Shown: positions 12,101 through 23,079, counted from the first letter of the stretch. The stretch: 64,000 nucleotides of DNA from Mugil cephalus (GCF_022458985.1 NC_061772.1:31321506-31385505); one strand, 5' to 3'. Numbers and translations are program-made. The notes: generated by a model from the letters alone, not told the origin.

Positions 12101-15100
12101 AGTAACTAGGGTACGAAATGTTACAGAGTAGTTAACAACACTGAGCATACCCTGTCAGAGGCTGAGCAGATGATCGCTAGCACCACTTCTTAAAACAGGA
12201 TGGTCAAAAACAGCAGTCATGTCAGCAGAGAATTCATCAAATGTAGCATTAGCTGTCTGAGGGCTTTGCCAATAAGCGGTTCCCCAAATTCCGGCTCTTC
12301 CCTTCTAATAAACTTAACACAAAGGCTATCTTAGAATGGTCACTGGCATAAGTTAGGGGTGGTCAAACATTAAGGAACACTGGAAAAGAAAGGATTTGCA
12401 TTCACCCAAGTTTACCTCAGATGAATGGTTCACTAGACTGTGAGGTTCCCACAGGGACTGCTGGGAGCAGGCTGATGACTAGAGTCAGGGGTGAGTGACA
12501 CTGAAGCCCCACACGAGCAAGTCTGGTAGTAAGCTCCGTCATGGCATCGGTGATGTAGCATATGGTAACGCCATACTGCTCTAATAAGGCTCCATGGCTG
12601 GACAAGGCCTGATGAAAATCTGGATCTCTGTCCACTGGGCCTATGCTTTTAGCAGGTGCCACAGGTAGGTGAGCGGGAGAAATACAGGAACTCACAAAGA
12701 GTGATGGAAGCTAATCTGGCGATCACAGTCTTTAGTGCCAAAACCAATTAACTCTGATTTGTCCTGATTCAACTGAAGGAAACTGTGGTTCATCCAAATA
12801 TTTGCCTGCTTTAAACAGCGACACAAGGACTCTATTGGGCTACAGTCATATGGGGATAGTGCTCAGTATATTTGTGTTATCTGCATCGCTGTGATATTGA
12901 ACATTGGAACGCTGCAGAAATTCACCTAAAGGGTGCATATAAGGTGTCAAAAAGTCCACTGGAGTTGATCAAAAATCATTTTCTCAACAATCTTGACTGT
13001 GAAACAGATTTAAAATAGGTCTGTAGTTGGATAACAGAGAGATAGCAAGTGTTCTTTTTTTAAGAGTTTCATGATAACAGCTACTTTCAGGGATTTAGGG
13101 AACATGTCTGATTGAATTGAATAATTTGTCATTTGTTGCAAATCAGTAAGAGGAGACTTTGCAATAGTTTTAAAAACAGTCAGATGGCATTGACACGGAG
13201 TAGATGGTTTAAGCTCCTGAGCTGCTTCCTCTCTAGTTCTTTGATCAGTTGTATTAACTTCCAACATACCAGTAGAGTTTTTCCAGGGTGGTTTAGGAGA
13301 CATCATTTTAGTAGTTAGGTGACATGAGTTGATGAAAGATGTTCCACTTGTGGACTGAAGCTAACAGCAGCAGGTCAACAGTAGTTCATGTTTTTCCAAC
13401 TGGAAGTAGTCACTGAGCTCAAGTCAGTCAGAAGAGCCAGAGTCCATTAACCAGTGAAGACAGTCCAGATATTTGTCTCATCCAGATGTCCTCATGGATC
13501 AGATCCACTGACAGATTGTGGACAGTCTGGAAGCCTCAATGTAACTCAGTGTTGTCTCCATTCATCTAAAGAAAGGTCTGAGAGAGATGATGACAATGAT
13601 TGTTTCACAAAATGTCCAACAGGATGTGTCCAACTGTCCACTCATCAATACATCACCTTCATAGAAATGTCTTCTTCCATTATAACACATTTTATGTTTT
13701 GTCTCATGACAGACTTGGTGGTTGTGGACTCTCAGAGAGTGAATGTGAAGTCGTGGCCTCAGCTCTGAAGTCCAACCCCTCCCATCTGAAACATCTGGAC
13801 CTGAGTCTCAACAAACTGGAGGATTCAGGAGTGAAGCATCTGTCTGCTGGACTGGAGAGTCCAAACTGTAAACTGGAGACTCTGAGGTCAGTTTTCATTT
13901 CTTTTCTTCTCAGGCTTCTGAAGAATGGAGATCCAGTTTAGGTGAGTTCTCTTGTCAGGACTGTCAGATAGAAAAGGAGCTCAAAGAGTTGAAATGAAGG
14001 AGCATCATGTTCCTGAACATCAGCAGGTATCTCCTTAGTCATCGGTGGTGGGACTGATCACAAACCACATCAAGTCCAGTCTTCACATGTGTTGACATTA
14101 ACAGAGTTCTTGGTGTCACTAATCATTCTTTCTGTCCATACTGTCTGTGGACAAATCCCCTTATAGTCTGACTCCAATCAGACCGGATGGAGGACAACAT
14201 CCACAGTGTTGTTGTGTTGATAAGATAAGACGAGACAAGACAAGACAAGTCAAGATAAGATAAGGCTTTATTCATCCCACAGTGGGGAAATTCTGGTTGT
14301 TAACAGCAGCAACATTCAACTTCACAAGCAGTGCACACAGTGCACACATAAAACAAGAATAGAGTATAAAAATATAAAAAATGTATAAGAAGGTTATGTC
14401 ACAACAAGCAAGGCAGTGTTTATGTAAAGAAGTGGATATGTTTATAAATATAAATGTACATATATGTTCACGTATCTCCAGTGACAGGGAGATGCAGACC
14501 GTACAAAAAAAAAAAAGAATGGCAGGTATATAAACGGAATCTAAGCGGTATATGTACATGTAGTTAAGATTGGGAGGAGTATTGCACAAGTATATGTAGG
14601 AGATATTGCACATAATTGCACATTATGTAGTTGTGGGTCTACTGGGAGCAGACCTGGTTGTAGAGTCTGACAGCAGAGGGGAGGAAGGACCTGCGGTACT
14701 GCTCCTTTGCACAACGTAGGTGCAGAAGCCTGGTGCTGATGGAGCTTTCCAGGGCTCTGACAGTGTTGGTGTTGTCCATGATTGACGACAGCTTCACCAA
14801 CATCCTCCTGTCCCACACCACCTCCACAGGCTCAAGACTGCAGCCAAGGACTGAGCCGGCTTTCTTTACCAGTTTGTTCAGTCTTTTTCCCTCTGCTGCC
14901 ATGATGCTGCTGCTCCAGCAGACCACACCATAAAAGATGGCCAATGCGACCACATAGTCGTAGAAGGTCCTCAGGAGGACGCCCTGCACTCTGAAGGACC
15001 TCAGTCTCCTCAAAGGATGGAGTCTGCTTTGGCCCTTCTTGTAAAGTGCCTAAGTGTTGTTAGTCCAGTCCAGGTTCTTGTTTAGGTGAACACCCAGGTA

Positions 15101-18100
15101 CCTGTAAAAGTCCACTATCTCAATGTCCATTCCCTGGATGTTCACCGGTGGCGGGGGAGTGGCTTTGCTCTGTCGGAAGTCCACAACCAGCTCTTTGGTT
15201 TTTCCCGCATTGATCCAGAGGTGGTTCCGCTGGCACCAGGCCACAAAGTTCCGGTTCAGTTCTCGGTACTCCCTTTCATCTGTGCTGTTGTTGATGAGAA
15301 TGACTATGGCTGAGTCACTTCTGTAGGTGAGGGTCAGTTGTGTGGTGGGTGACGTCGGCTGCGTAGATGGTAAAGAGGAGAGGGACCAGGACCGTCCCTT
15401 GTGGTGCCCCCGTGCTGCAGATCACTGTGTACGACACACAGTCCTCTGTCCTCATGAACTATGGTCTGTTGGACAGGAAGTCCAGGAGCCAGGCTGACAG
15501 CTGTTGGTGGTCCAGCTTGTCCCTCAGGGGTTCTGGCTGAATGGTGTTAAAGGCACTGGAGGATTCAGAGGACATGATTCTCAGAGTGCTTCCAGACTTC
15601 TCCAGGTGGGACAGGGATCTCTGCATGAGGAAGATGACAGTGTCCTCAGCTCCTATGCCAGGCTGGTAGGTGACCTGCAGTGGATCAGTGGATGAGCTCA
15701 CCAGGGGGCGCTGTTGTTGGAGGACCGACCTCTCCAGGGTCTTTGCCAGGTGGTCTGTTAGAGCTACTGGTCGGTAGTCGTTTATTTAATTTCCCTTCGG
15801 GGATGAATAAAGTATATCTATCTATCTAAAAGACGAGATAACTTGGGCACTGGTACGCAGGATGACTTCCACAGCAGTGGTACCTTCTGTAACCTCAGGC
15901 TCATGTTGAAGAGGTGCTCCACAATCCCACACAGTTGGCTGGAGCAGGATTTGAGGCGCAGGATTTGAGGAGTCTAGAGCTGATGCCATCTGGACCTGTT
16001 GCCTTCTTGACCTTTAGCCTGGCCAGTTCTCTCTCTACCTGGGTTGAGGAGAGCACCATGCTGGGTGGAGGGGCAGTGGGTGTGCTGGGCTGTCGAAGGA
16101 CTGCAGGGAGGTAAGTGGGGGTGGGAGGGGGTGTGGGGGCAGTGGATGCACAAGGAGGTTGCGGGGGGAGGGGCAGGGATGGTTGAGGCCATGGCAACCA
16201 GGGTTCCATGCTGCTATTGCAATAACATGCGAGAATTCCTGCGGTAGGTAGTATGGCCTCATGCTAATGGCTAACAGCTCAATGTCCCCACTACAAAGTT
16301 TTTCCTTGATAATGATGTGCCCAGGGTTACACCATCTGTCGTTCACAAACACAGCAAGTTCCCCACCTTTTCTCTTACCGCTCTCCCTTGTCCTGTCTGC
16401 TCTTATCAGCTGAAAACCGTCCAGTGCAGCATTGGAGTCCGGTGTTTGCTCCTTTAACCAGATCTCGGTGAACAGCATCAGGCTACACTCCCGGTATTCC
16501 CTCTGGTGCCGTGGTAGCAGCGTTAGTTCCTCCATCTTGTTGTAGATGGACCTCACAGTCCCGGTGATGATGGTGGGGAGGATTGGCTTGAAGCGTTTCC
16601 TCCTATTCCGACGCTTTACCCCCGAACGGCAGCCTCTTTTCCTTCTCTTCAGCTCCGGAGGACGTCGGGCCGGTTAGCCTTCCTGCGCTGCTTAGAGCTA
16701 ACAGCTGATCACAGGTGTAAACAGTGTAGTGTGTACCTGTTGAGTCAGTGGCCGCTGGTGTAATGAACCAGGTAAAAATAAGCAGGAAAAGCAGAAATAG
16801 TACCACAGTTTTGCCGCTCAGTAAACAAAAACTTTTCATAGAAAACGGCACGGGAATAGTCCACAGGCATACACAAAAAGTCAGACATATGGAGCTGCCG
16901 TAACAAGCGGCCACCTAGTGCGGCGCCATCTTGGAAAAGATCTTCAACTCATCTTGTTCTTCAGCACATCCAGTCAGTATCAGTTTGTGTTTCCACAGTG
17001 TTTCCTGCTGAGCTGCAGTGGAGGGACAGGAACTCAAAGAGGAACTTTGATTAGTGTCAGTCAGACTGCTGCAGCTTCATATTAGTGTCAGCTCAACAGT
17101 TGTGCTAGGAAGAGACCACTTCACAGTCAGTGTGGACAGCAGGAATCTCAACAACTCTGGAATCAGTCCATATGACATGTGACTATGGTTGGAAGACACA
17201 CTTGAACATGTCAACTTGTCCTTTAACATTTGAATGACACAAACCTCCTGAGACACCAAATCCAGGAAGAAGAAGGTCCTGGAATCAAAGAACTAATCAA
17301 CAGTTTGTAGTCCAACATGTGTGAGGAGATATTGATCCTGTAATGAGGTCAGCAGCATCTTATTGATCTGTGTTGACATCAATAGTTGTCTGAATGTTGT
17401 GCTGACGTTTGGATGATGTCTGTAGAAGGCTGACATGATGAAGATCCACAATAACACAAGGACAGAGTCACTCTACTCATTTTAGAGAACAGCTCATTGA
17501 TCAGGACACATTTCAAGATATCATGAATCATTCTATCGTTTATTCTTTATTCAGACTGAGTTACTGCAGTTTGTCAGAGATCAGCTGTGATTCTCTGGGA
17601 CCAGCTCTGAAGTCCAACCCCTCCCATCTGAAACATCTGGACCTGAGTTACAACAGTCTGAAGGATTCAGGAGTGAAGCAGCTGTGTGGTTTTCTGGAGA
17701 GTCCAGACTGTAGACTGGAGACTCTGGAGTGAGTTCACTGTCTGTTACTGTGTTAGATCTGATATGTTTAATCACCAACTGAATCTAATTCATGTTCCTC
17801 CATCAATCTGTAAATGTCCTTTAGTTCATCTTTTCTGTTTCCTTGTCTCCAAGTCTTTGTAGCAGAACGTGTAGAAAACGTCCACTGTTAATTGTTGAAG
17901 TCAATGAATGTTTGTGATTAGAGCTGAAGAGTCACATCTGGATCCAGAAGATCCTCTCAACTCACATTTGTTTCAACTGACAAAGTTTTCTTGATCAAGT
18001 CCAAAGATTTCTTTGCTTTGTGTTTATTTCAAAGTGACTTGACTGATAATGTCTGATCATTGATATTGATCCTGTAATGAGGTCAGCAGCATCTTATTGA

Positions 18101-19194
18101 TCTGTGTTGACATCAATAGTTGTCTGAATGTTGTGCTGATGTTTGGATGATGTCTGTAGAAGGCTGACATGATGAAGATCCACAATAACACAAGGACAAA
18201 GTCACTCTGCTCATTTTAGAGTTTAAAGTGTCTATACAGTGTCTTGTATGCAGATGCGCAACAGATGTGCAATCACCCAAGCCTTTTTAACAGTTAGTGT
18301 TGTGTATTCTAATGGCTGTGGGAATAAATAACCTCCTAAAGCGCTCTGCAGAACTCCAGAACTTTCCTCCATGAATCTGTAAATGTCCTTTAGTCCATTT
18401 TATTCTTTATTCAGTTTGTGGAGCTGCAGTTTGTCAGAGATCAGCTGTGATTCTCTGGTCTCAGCTCTGAAGTCCAACCCCTCCCATCTGAAACATCTGG
18501 ACCTGAGTGAAAACAACCTGAAGTATTCAGAAGTGAAGCAGCTTCTTGATCTTGTGGAGAGTCCAGACTATAAACTGGAGACTCTGAGGTGAGTAGAGGG
18601 TTCCAGTCAGTCCATGCTGCTTTCATCAGTATCGTCCTAAACACAGTTCGTATCAAAGATCAAAGACAGTCAGTCTTAGTGAAATGTGCAGAGGAAACAG
18701 ACTTGATGCTAAAAGTCTCTGCAGGTCTGTGTGTGTTCACTCCAACACGTTAACATGAAGCTGAAAGGAAGCTGGCTGAGCTCCACAGCTGCTCCACTGC
18801 TGCTCTGAACAGGACTCAAGTCCCTGCTGCTCTTTCTACTGGATGTGATGATGAAGGGAAACACTCCTTCACCTCCTCTCTTCTTTCTCCTCCTCTCTAC
18901 AGGTGGTATTGTGAGAGGATGAGCTGTGTCCTGATGACCCAGAGGTTGAAGCAGACTCTGACTGGACCATGTTACTGGGAGGTGGAGAGGAGAGCTTCAT
19001 CCACATGGTCTCCATTTAAGACCATCAACAGAGCTGCACTTCAACTCTTCAGAGAGCTCCAACAGAACAACAACCTGCTACTCAACCTGGCAGCATCAAC
19101 AGTCCTTTCTGTGATTGTGGAGATGTTTGTTCCAACTAGAGTTGCATGTATCCTGATTGCAGAATCTGGGGAGAGTCTCTGTGTGACTCTGTGA
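123..19194 (+). CDS. NLRC3-like NACHT/LRR receptor, fish-specific NLR family (5' end outside window)
   Basis: Cytosolic innate-immune sensor of the teleost NLR-C (NLRC3-like) family. The exons I can join are 123-351, 521-2303, 13713-13886, 17555-17728, 18415-18588 and 18903-19194. All junctions are GT-AG with matching phases, giving 2826 nt (941 codons plus stop) with no break. The first exon starts [16 protein letters not shown]. The large exon carries the FISNA region (about 545-760), Walker A GVAGIGKT (811-834), Walker B FIFDGLDD (1033-1053) and the NACHT-associated helices. Three 174-nt exons each encode 58 residues of ribonuclease-inhibitor-type LRR ([11 protein letters not shown] core). 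The last exon starts like a SPRY strand (TGPCYWEVE) but then diverges and stops, so no full B30.2 domain is present. In relatives an N-terminal exon lies upstream, so this model is 5'-partial. The second Walker B acid is D where relatives usually have E. Family is certain; expression and exact orthology are not. Confidence 0.9.
2670..2904 (+). mobile_element. Penelope-like (PLE) short insertion with perfect 52-bp inverted repeat and target-site duplication
   Basis: Arm 2684-2735 is the exact reverse complement of 2803-2854 (52/52), around a 67-nt loop. The segment ending CCATGACCTGGATGACTG is a very common teleost repeat that I associate with Penelope-like retroelements from memory. The insertion is bordered by CAATAAGGTATTAT (2670-2683) and CAATAAAGTATTAT (2891-2904), a 13/14 direct repeat that looks like a target-site duplication in an older LINE tail. 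The loop has GGATGAG-TGG-CGAAAC, close to a hammerhead core. It lies in the large NLR intron. Confidence 0.65.
2920..3512. repeat. Dispersed repeat, copy A (possible solo LTR)
   Basis: About 590 bp, AT-rich, repeated with small differences at 10130-10712 in the same orientation. Both begin TGTCAAGTGGCTTTCACTTA and end near CACTCAAYCCCA, so the ends would fit TG...CA of an LTR. No protein is encoded. The LTR identity is a guess; the repeat itself is directly visible. Confidence 0.7.
3513..4660. other. NLR intron sequence with nothing recognised
   Basis: No coding exon, RNA gene or clear terminal repeat was recognised. There is an AG-rich patch around 3700-3750 and an AAGGC pentamer run at about 4663-4686 that leads into the SINE. 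Confidence 0.5.
4663..4860 (+). mobile_element. tRNA-derived SINE-like element
   Basis: Contains GGTTTGAGTCTTGCTCTG, which resembles a tRNA B box, followed by a CCTTTCCTGCATGTCCTTC module and an AAAGGCTTAAAATGCCACCC tail. This order is typical of tRNA-derived repeats common in teleosts. The A box is poorly preserved. Confidence 0.5.
5932..6640. mobile_element. hAT-type non-autonomous element fragment
   Basis: Begins CAGGGGTCGGCAACCCTCAA followed by AGAGCCATTTGG. It later contains AGAGCGGCATGCGGCTCCGG, the GGCTCT/GAGCC signature seen at ends of hAT-superfamily repeats. No intact second terminus or transposase was found. Confidence 0.5.
7233..7544 (-). other. Unrecognised 103-codon ORF inside transposon-like DNA
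   Basis: An open frame of 103 codons, hydrophilic and without signal peptide or membrane segment. It contains [20 protein letters not shown]. It sits inside the AT-rich transposon-like region and has no flanking exons I could connect. It may be an exon relic of a transposon protein. I do not recognise a family. Confidence 0.25.
9100..9794. mobile_element. DNA transposon (MITE-like) with about 40-bp terminal inverted repeats
   Basis: The left end AAGCCGGATTTCCATAGACG and the reverse complement of the right end, AAGCTGGATTTCCATACACG, continue to match for about 40 bp (37/40). The body is 695 bp. It has an open frame at 9401-9742, but that does not resemble a transposase. End sequences resemble Harbinger/ISL2EU-type fish elements; I could not define a target-site duplication. 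Confidence 0.65.
9880..10129. repeat. Left part of an old fish repeat split by a later insertion
   Basis: Contains TTTGTTCCACTGGTGTCCAG and AATGGCCAAATGCTGCTTAA, a module I recognise as part of a long teleost repeat. The matching downstream part seems to resume at about 12715-13300, so the material between (10130-12714) looks like a later nested insertion. Confidence 0.4.
10130..10712. repeat. Dispersed repeat, copy B
   Basis: Second copy of the repeat at 2920-3512, same orientation, roughly 90% alike by eye with small indels. It directly abuts the Gypsy relic, so it could be that element's LTR, but no polypurine tract or primer site is visible at the join. Confidence 0.65.
10713..12714 (-). 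mobile_element. Gypsy-type LTR retrotransposon relic: gag joined to integrase end
   Basis: Read on the minus strand, 12695-11950 gives gag-like sequence ([14 protein letters not shown], then FDHPV and related motifs, interrupted by stops). 11835-11420 gives broken integrase, and 11414-11022 gives the integrase C-terminal part ([18 protein letters not shown], then [16 protein letters not shown]). Protease, reverse transcriptase and RNase H are absent between gag and integrase, so the copy is internally deleted and dead. It lies antisense in the NLR intron. Confidence 0.75.
12715..13320. repeat. Right part of the split fish repeat
   Basis: Repeat-like, AT-rich sequence (for example ATGGCATTGACACGGAGTAG and TTTTCCAGGGTGGTTTAGGA). 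It appears to continue the repeat that begins at 9880. No intact protein is encoded. Confidence 0.4.
13321..13712 (+). other. NLR intron end before the first LRR exon
   Basis: Unique-looking intron sequence ending in a normal acceptor (CTCATGACAG at 13703-13712). An open frame here merely reads through intron into the LRR exon. Confidence 0.6.
14222..16931 (-). mobile_element. Rex/CR1-like LINE relic inserted antisense in NLR intron
   Basis: On the minus strand, 16931 starts with an AAGATGGCGCCGC-type LINE 5' end. Next come an endonuclease piece (16556-16200, with [11 protein letters not shown] and FQLIRADRT), reverse-transcriptase pieces ([16 protein letters not shown] near 16030; [14 protein letters not shown] near 15560; [15 protein letters not shown] near 15210), and the C-terminal part ([15 protein letters not shown] near 14660). 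The 3' tail has GATAA/GACAAGA repeats at 14222-14265. Stops and frameshifts show that it is dead. The family label Rex1/CR1 is by resemblance. Confidence 0.75.
15783..15830 (+). mobile_element. Short LINE/SINE tail nested in the LINE
   Basis: AATTTCCCTTCGGGGATGAA followed by TAAAGTA and a TATC tetramer run, the typical 3' tail of fish LINE/SINE families. It interrupts the minus-strand reverse transcriptase. Confidence 0.5.
17328..17490 (+). repeat. Intron segment duplicated with the LRR exon, copy 1
   Basis: About 160 bp (from ATATTGATCCTGTAATGAGG) recur nearly unchanged at 18060-18222. Each copy precedes an LRR exon (17555 and 18415), so an intron-plus-exon unit was tandemly duplicated. Confidence 0.8.
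18060..18222 (+). repeat. Intron segment duplicated with the LRR exon, copy 2
   Basis: Second copy of 17328-17490. It differs by only a few substitutions in what I could compare, which suggests recent duplication or gene conversion. Confidence 0.8.
18223..18362 (-). mobile_element. LINE 3' fragment between LRR exons
   Basis: On the minus strand it encodes [17 protein letters not shown], matching the C-terminal motif of the LINE at 14.2-16.9 kb ([15 protein letters not shown]). It explains why the second duplicated intron unit is about 130 bp longer than the first. Confidence 0.6.
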
Positions 19195-19247
19195 AAACCA
19201 GCTGAAGATAGAACATGTTTCAAGAACCATATAGGAGAGTTTCAAGC

Positions 19248-19253
19248 AATAAA
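19248..19253 (+). promoter_or_regulatory. Poly(A) signal of the NLR gene
   Basis: AATAAA lies 54 bp after the TGA of the NLR terminal exon, in a short unique 3' UTR that ends before an L2 LINE tail begins near 19312. Confidence 0.6.
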
Positions 19254-19311
19254 CTGTCGATTATGAAGCTGACAATCTTGTTACATCCACACAAAGATCA
19301 AAACAGATCAA

Positions 19312-20040
19312 GGTAATTCAGTTCAATCCAGTTTAATTTATATAGCATCAGTAACAAATTCAAAACCAGCCTGAAACCTCCAGAGCAGCCTGAGGGAAAA
19401 ACTCCCTTTAACAGGAAGAAACCTGGAGCAGAACCAGCTCATATGGAGGAAGCATCTGCTGAAGACCAGCCGGGTAGAACCAGAGAAGATAGAGAGAGAA
19501 GAACAGGAGAAACTAGATAAACTAACTTCTGTCATAGATACAAACATCAAGCTGAAGGAAACATGTAGGATCTAGTAATATAACACATACCTGATGATCT
19601 GTGACAGTTTGTGAGTATAACAGGAATCATGTTGGTGAATAATTCATCTAGGTAGGAGTGGACACCTGGAGGAGGACATGAAGACTGGGACAGATGTAGT
19701 TTATGGAGCTCCACAGGTCTGATACACAGACTCCAGACCATGAAGACTGGGCTGGTTGATGAGGCCACGGCAGCAGATGTAGCTTAGAACTCCACAGGTC
19801 AGATATTCAGCCTCCAGACCAGAGACCCTCACAAGAAGATGGAGGAGAGAGGGAGACACAGTGGTTAGTAAATTATAAGAGATAGAAAATAAAATGATAA
19901 GATATTAGAGGACAAAGAGGAGAGGACATGTCCTCAGTGCATCGTCCCCCTGCAGCCTCGGCCTATAGCAGCATCACTAAGGGATGGTTAAGTCCAGCTC
20001 TAACTATAAGCTTTGTCTAAAAGGAAAGTCTTAAGCCAGA
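19312..20040 (-). mobile_element. L2-type LINE 3' tail, antisense
   Basis: The reverse complement of 19312-19500 matches the tail at 30600-30810 (GTTCTACCCGGCTGGTCTTC, GGGAGTTTTTCCCTCAGG, GCTATATAAATtAAAcTG-type end). The longer 3' UTR reaches about 20040. No coding part is present. Confidence 0.75.
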
Positions 20041-20380
20041 TCAGCCCATCCTTCCCACCCTCCCTCCCACTCAACCCACCTCAACAGGTCTGAACAAACA
20101 TTCCTACAGAGTGTGTACCTATCCAGATAAATAAGAATAAATCCAAACCTTCAGTTTATCATAAAACAAATAAACAAAACCAGAAAAAGCATTAAACAAG
20201 ACTGTTGCAGAGAGGGATTAAATAACAGCCACTGTACTGCACTTTAGTTGAAAAACTGGGATAAGAAGAAACATATATACCAGAAAATTAAAATAAATAA
20301 AAATGAAGTTAAAAACAGCACCATTTGTTGAATAAACATATTTAACAAACACATGACATAGGAGTTTAACACTTGTTTAG
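20041..20380. other. AT-rich spacer, nothing recognised
   Basis: No exon, RNA or repeat terminus recognised between the L2 tail and the L1 relic. Confidence 0.4.
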
Positions 20381-22267
20381 ACGTAACAGGATTACTGTAT
20401 TGTGGATTCTGTGTCCAGATTTGTTAGAAAATCACCCCAGATCTTTAGAAACTCTCCAGGTTTTCCCTTCAAATTGTACATAATCTTTTCACTTCAAACT
20501 TCATTTGTCCATCTAGCAAGTGTAGGTGGTAGTACATCTTCCAATGCATAGCTATACATTTGTTGGCTGTGATAAGGGCAATCCTGATAAATTTGAGTTG
20601 GTTTCTATTGACTTTTATCACAGAAGTGTCACCCAGGAGGATTACTCTTGGCTCTGTGGGGATGTTTAGTCCTGTAATATCATTAAGCATTTTCATTATA
20701 GACATCCAATATGAATTAAGACAGGGCGAGTCCAAAACATATGTACCAACATCCCCATTCCTGATTTGCATCTTTGGCAAAACTGAGAGTACTGAGGCTT
20801 TATTTAATGTAATCTGTAAAGGGGTAAAGTATGTTCTATGAATAAGATTGTATTGTGTGAGTTTATGTCTAGAATTAAAAGAAAAACACTGACTACTAGT
20901 ACACAGGGACTCCCAATCCCCTTCTTCAAAATTACACTTCAAGTCTTCTTCCCATTTACATTCACTCTCAGCTCTTCCCAACCTATAATCTGAGAGATTC
21001 CTAAAAAATGGGTACGGGGTAACCCATACTGAGATGAGACCTCTTCAAAAGTCTGAAGAGTTCTGTTTTAAAACAAATTCTCAAAAGCTGTAATACCTTT
21101 TTTTTTTTTTTTTTAAAGACGTATGCTTGTAATACCATCTCTGAGGGTTTTAGGTAAAGAGGGATTTGAGTGGAAAGGTGATTCGTCATAAATAGGCTGA
21201 GTACAGCCCGTTTTCTTCCGTATTTGCTGCCAAATATAAAGTATGGACAGTAATTGGGTTTGTTGTAGTAAACAAAAGAGATCTTAGCGAGCTGATATAT
21301 GGAACTGATTTCAATTTCAACCCTTGTGACATGACAACACTTTTGTGTATATTGATCTTATACCCAGATATTTTACCATATTCCGTCAGTGTGTCCATAA
21401 GAGCTGGGATAAATTCATCTGGGCTTCAGAGGAATACCACTATATTGTCCACACATAGGGACAGAGTATGAATGCAGTCACCAATTTGTATACCATGAAT
21501 GTCTGGATAAGACCGTATAGCTGTAGCCAGCGGTTCAATCGTAACAGCAAATAATAGAGGCGAAAGGCAACAGCCATGTCTAGTGCCGCGTGATAAAACA
21601 AATCTGGCTGAGATGTCTTTGTTAGTTTAAACTTGTGCTGTAGGGTGTTTGTAAAGCAGTTTGACCAAGCTAGTGAACTTAGGACCTATGTTCATTTTTC
21701 CCATTGTCTCAAACAAGTACTGCCCCTCTACACGGTCAAACGCCTTTTCTGCATCAAGTGACATTGCAACACATGGGTTTTGATCAGACTTGGAGCTGTA
21801 AATGATGTTATAAAATAATTGTACAATGTCAATTAAAGGTCTATTCTGAATAAATCCTGTTTGGTCCATATTGATAATGTCAGGTAGTACTTTTTCAAGT
21901 CGTAGAGCAAGGACTTTAGAAAAAATGTTATATTCACTGGGCAAAATTGAAATAGGCCTGTACAAGCTGCAGAGTTTAGGGTCCTTCCCTGGTTTCGGTT
22001 AGGCAATAATCAACGCCTGCTCCAGTGACTCTAGGAATCTACCTGTTGCTATGGCATAAACATTGAGAGGATAGGTTTTATCAGTTTGGGAATAAATGCT
22101 TTAAAAAATTCCACGGGAAAACCGTCATGACCTGGTGATTTTCCTGAGGTAAGTGAGGTCAAGGTTTTTATCACGTCCTCTTTCGTAATATTGCCCTCTA
22201 GTATCTCTTTCTCATCATCAGACAGCATAGGAAGAGCAAGCTTATCCAAAAGGTGCTGTATATTCAA
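20381..22267 (-). mobile_element. 5'-truncated L1-type LINE relic
   Basis: Minus-strand pieces: 22267-22049 (TSLTSGKSPGHDGFPVEFFK), 21965-21627 (YRPISILPSEYNIFSKVLA, then LDAEKAFDRVE and the RT core), then 20981-20469, the L1 C-terminal part (YNLIHRTYFTPLQ). Frameshifts and stops separate the pieces. The element is truncated before the endonuclease. Confidence 0.85.
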
Positions 22268-23040
22268 GTGTTACATCCCTGTGATGTATACAAGTGTAGC
22301 CCTGTACAACAATCATATAAGTTACAGAGAATAATAAATAATTAACAGTATGATAACATGCTGTGTTAAAACAAAGTTCATAAATAAATAGAGTTCATAA
22401 TAGTTAAAATTGGTTAAGATGTGTGTTTGTTAAAAGCATAAATAAAATATGTACAGTTCAATAAATTGAACTATTTACAGTTAAAAGATAAATTCATACA
22501 AAGGTCTTTAAGTTCATTAAGTCTGTGAAATATCTGTGATCCGAGAGCAAAGAGAAAGGAAGAAGACGTGTTTATATGTGTAACGTAATCTGTTACCTGT
22601 CAATCATTTCATTCCTGTTTGACCTGTGGTTAGTTAAAACTCAGGAGCCAATCAGAGTAAAGTCTCCGTTTAAGGGGCGGGTCTGGTGGCCCACGTTAGT
22701 GCGGGGAGGAGTAAGCAGCTACAGAAGACAAACAGAAACTATCGAACCAGAGAACTAAGAGAAGAGGCATCTGGTGGGGGAAACTTTTAAGTTTTATCGT
22801 GGAGGTCGACAATCGTGGTCCTGATATGAACTTCTGTGTGACCTGAAAGAGGTGAATCTAATGTGTATGCCTACTTTTTGTGCTATAGCTAACTGTTATA
22901 ATGAAGAGACTGAAAGTGTAACACGCATATCGTAGTTTTAGCATTGTGATTTTTCTGAAGCAAAGCTAATGCTAACTCGACATGAGACAGCTGTAATGCA
23001 GTTTGTGTCTTCCTGCTTAAAAGTTAATATTGTGGTCAGT
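22268..23040 (+). other. Non-coding, possible LTR or promoter-like sequence
   Basis: Contains a GC-box-like GGGGCGGGTC within 22670-22690, GGAGCCAATCAGAG (CCAAT-type box) at about 22646-22659, and a GCGGGGAGGAGT patch near 22700. Such spacing could be a promoter or an LTR. No downstream exon could be linked to it, as L1 debris follows. Confidence 0.3.
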
Positions 23041-23079
23041 GATCATGTAATTCTGCTCCTTGAATCGTCTCTTGACATA

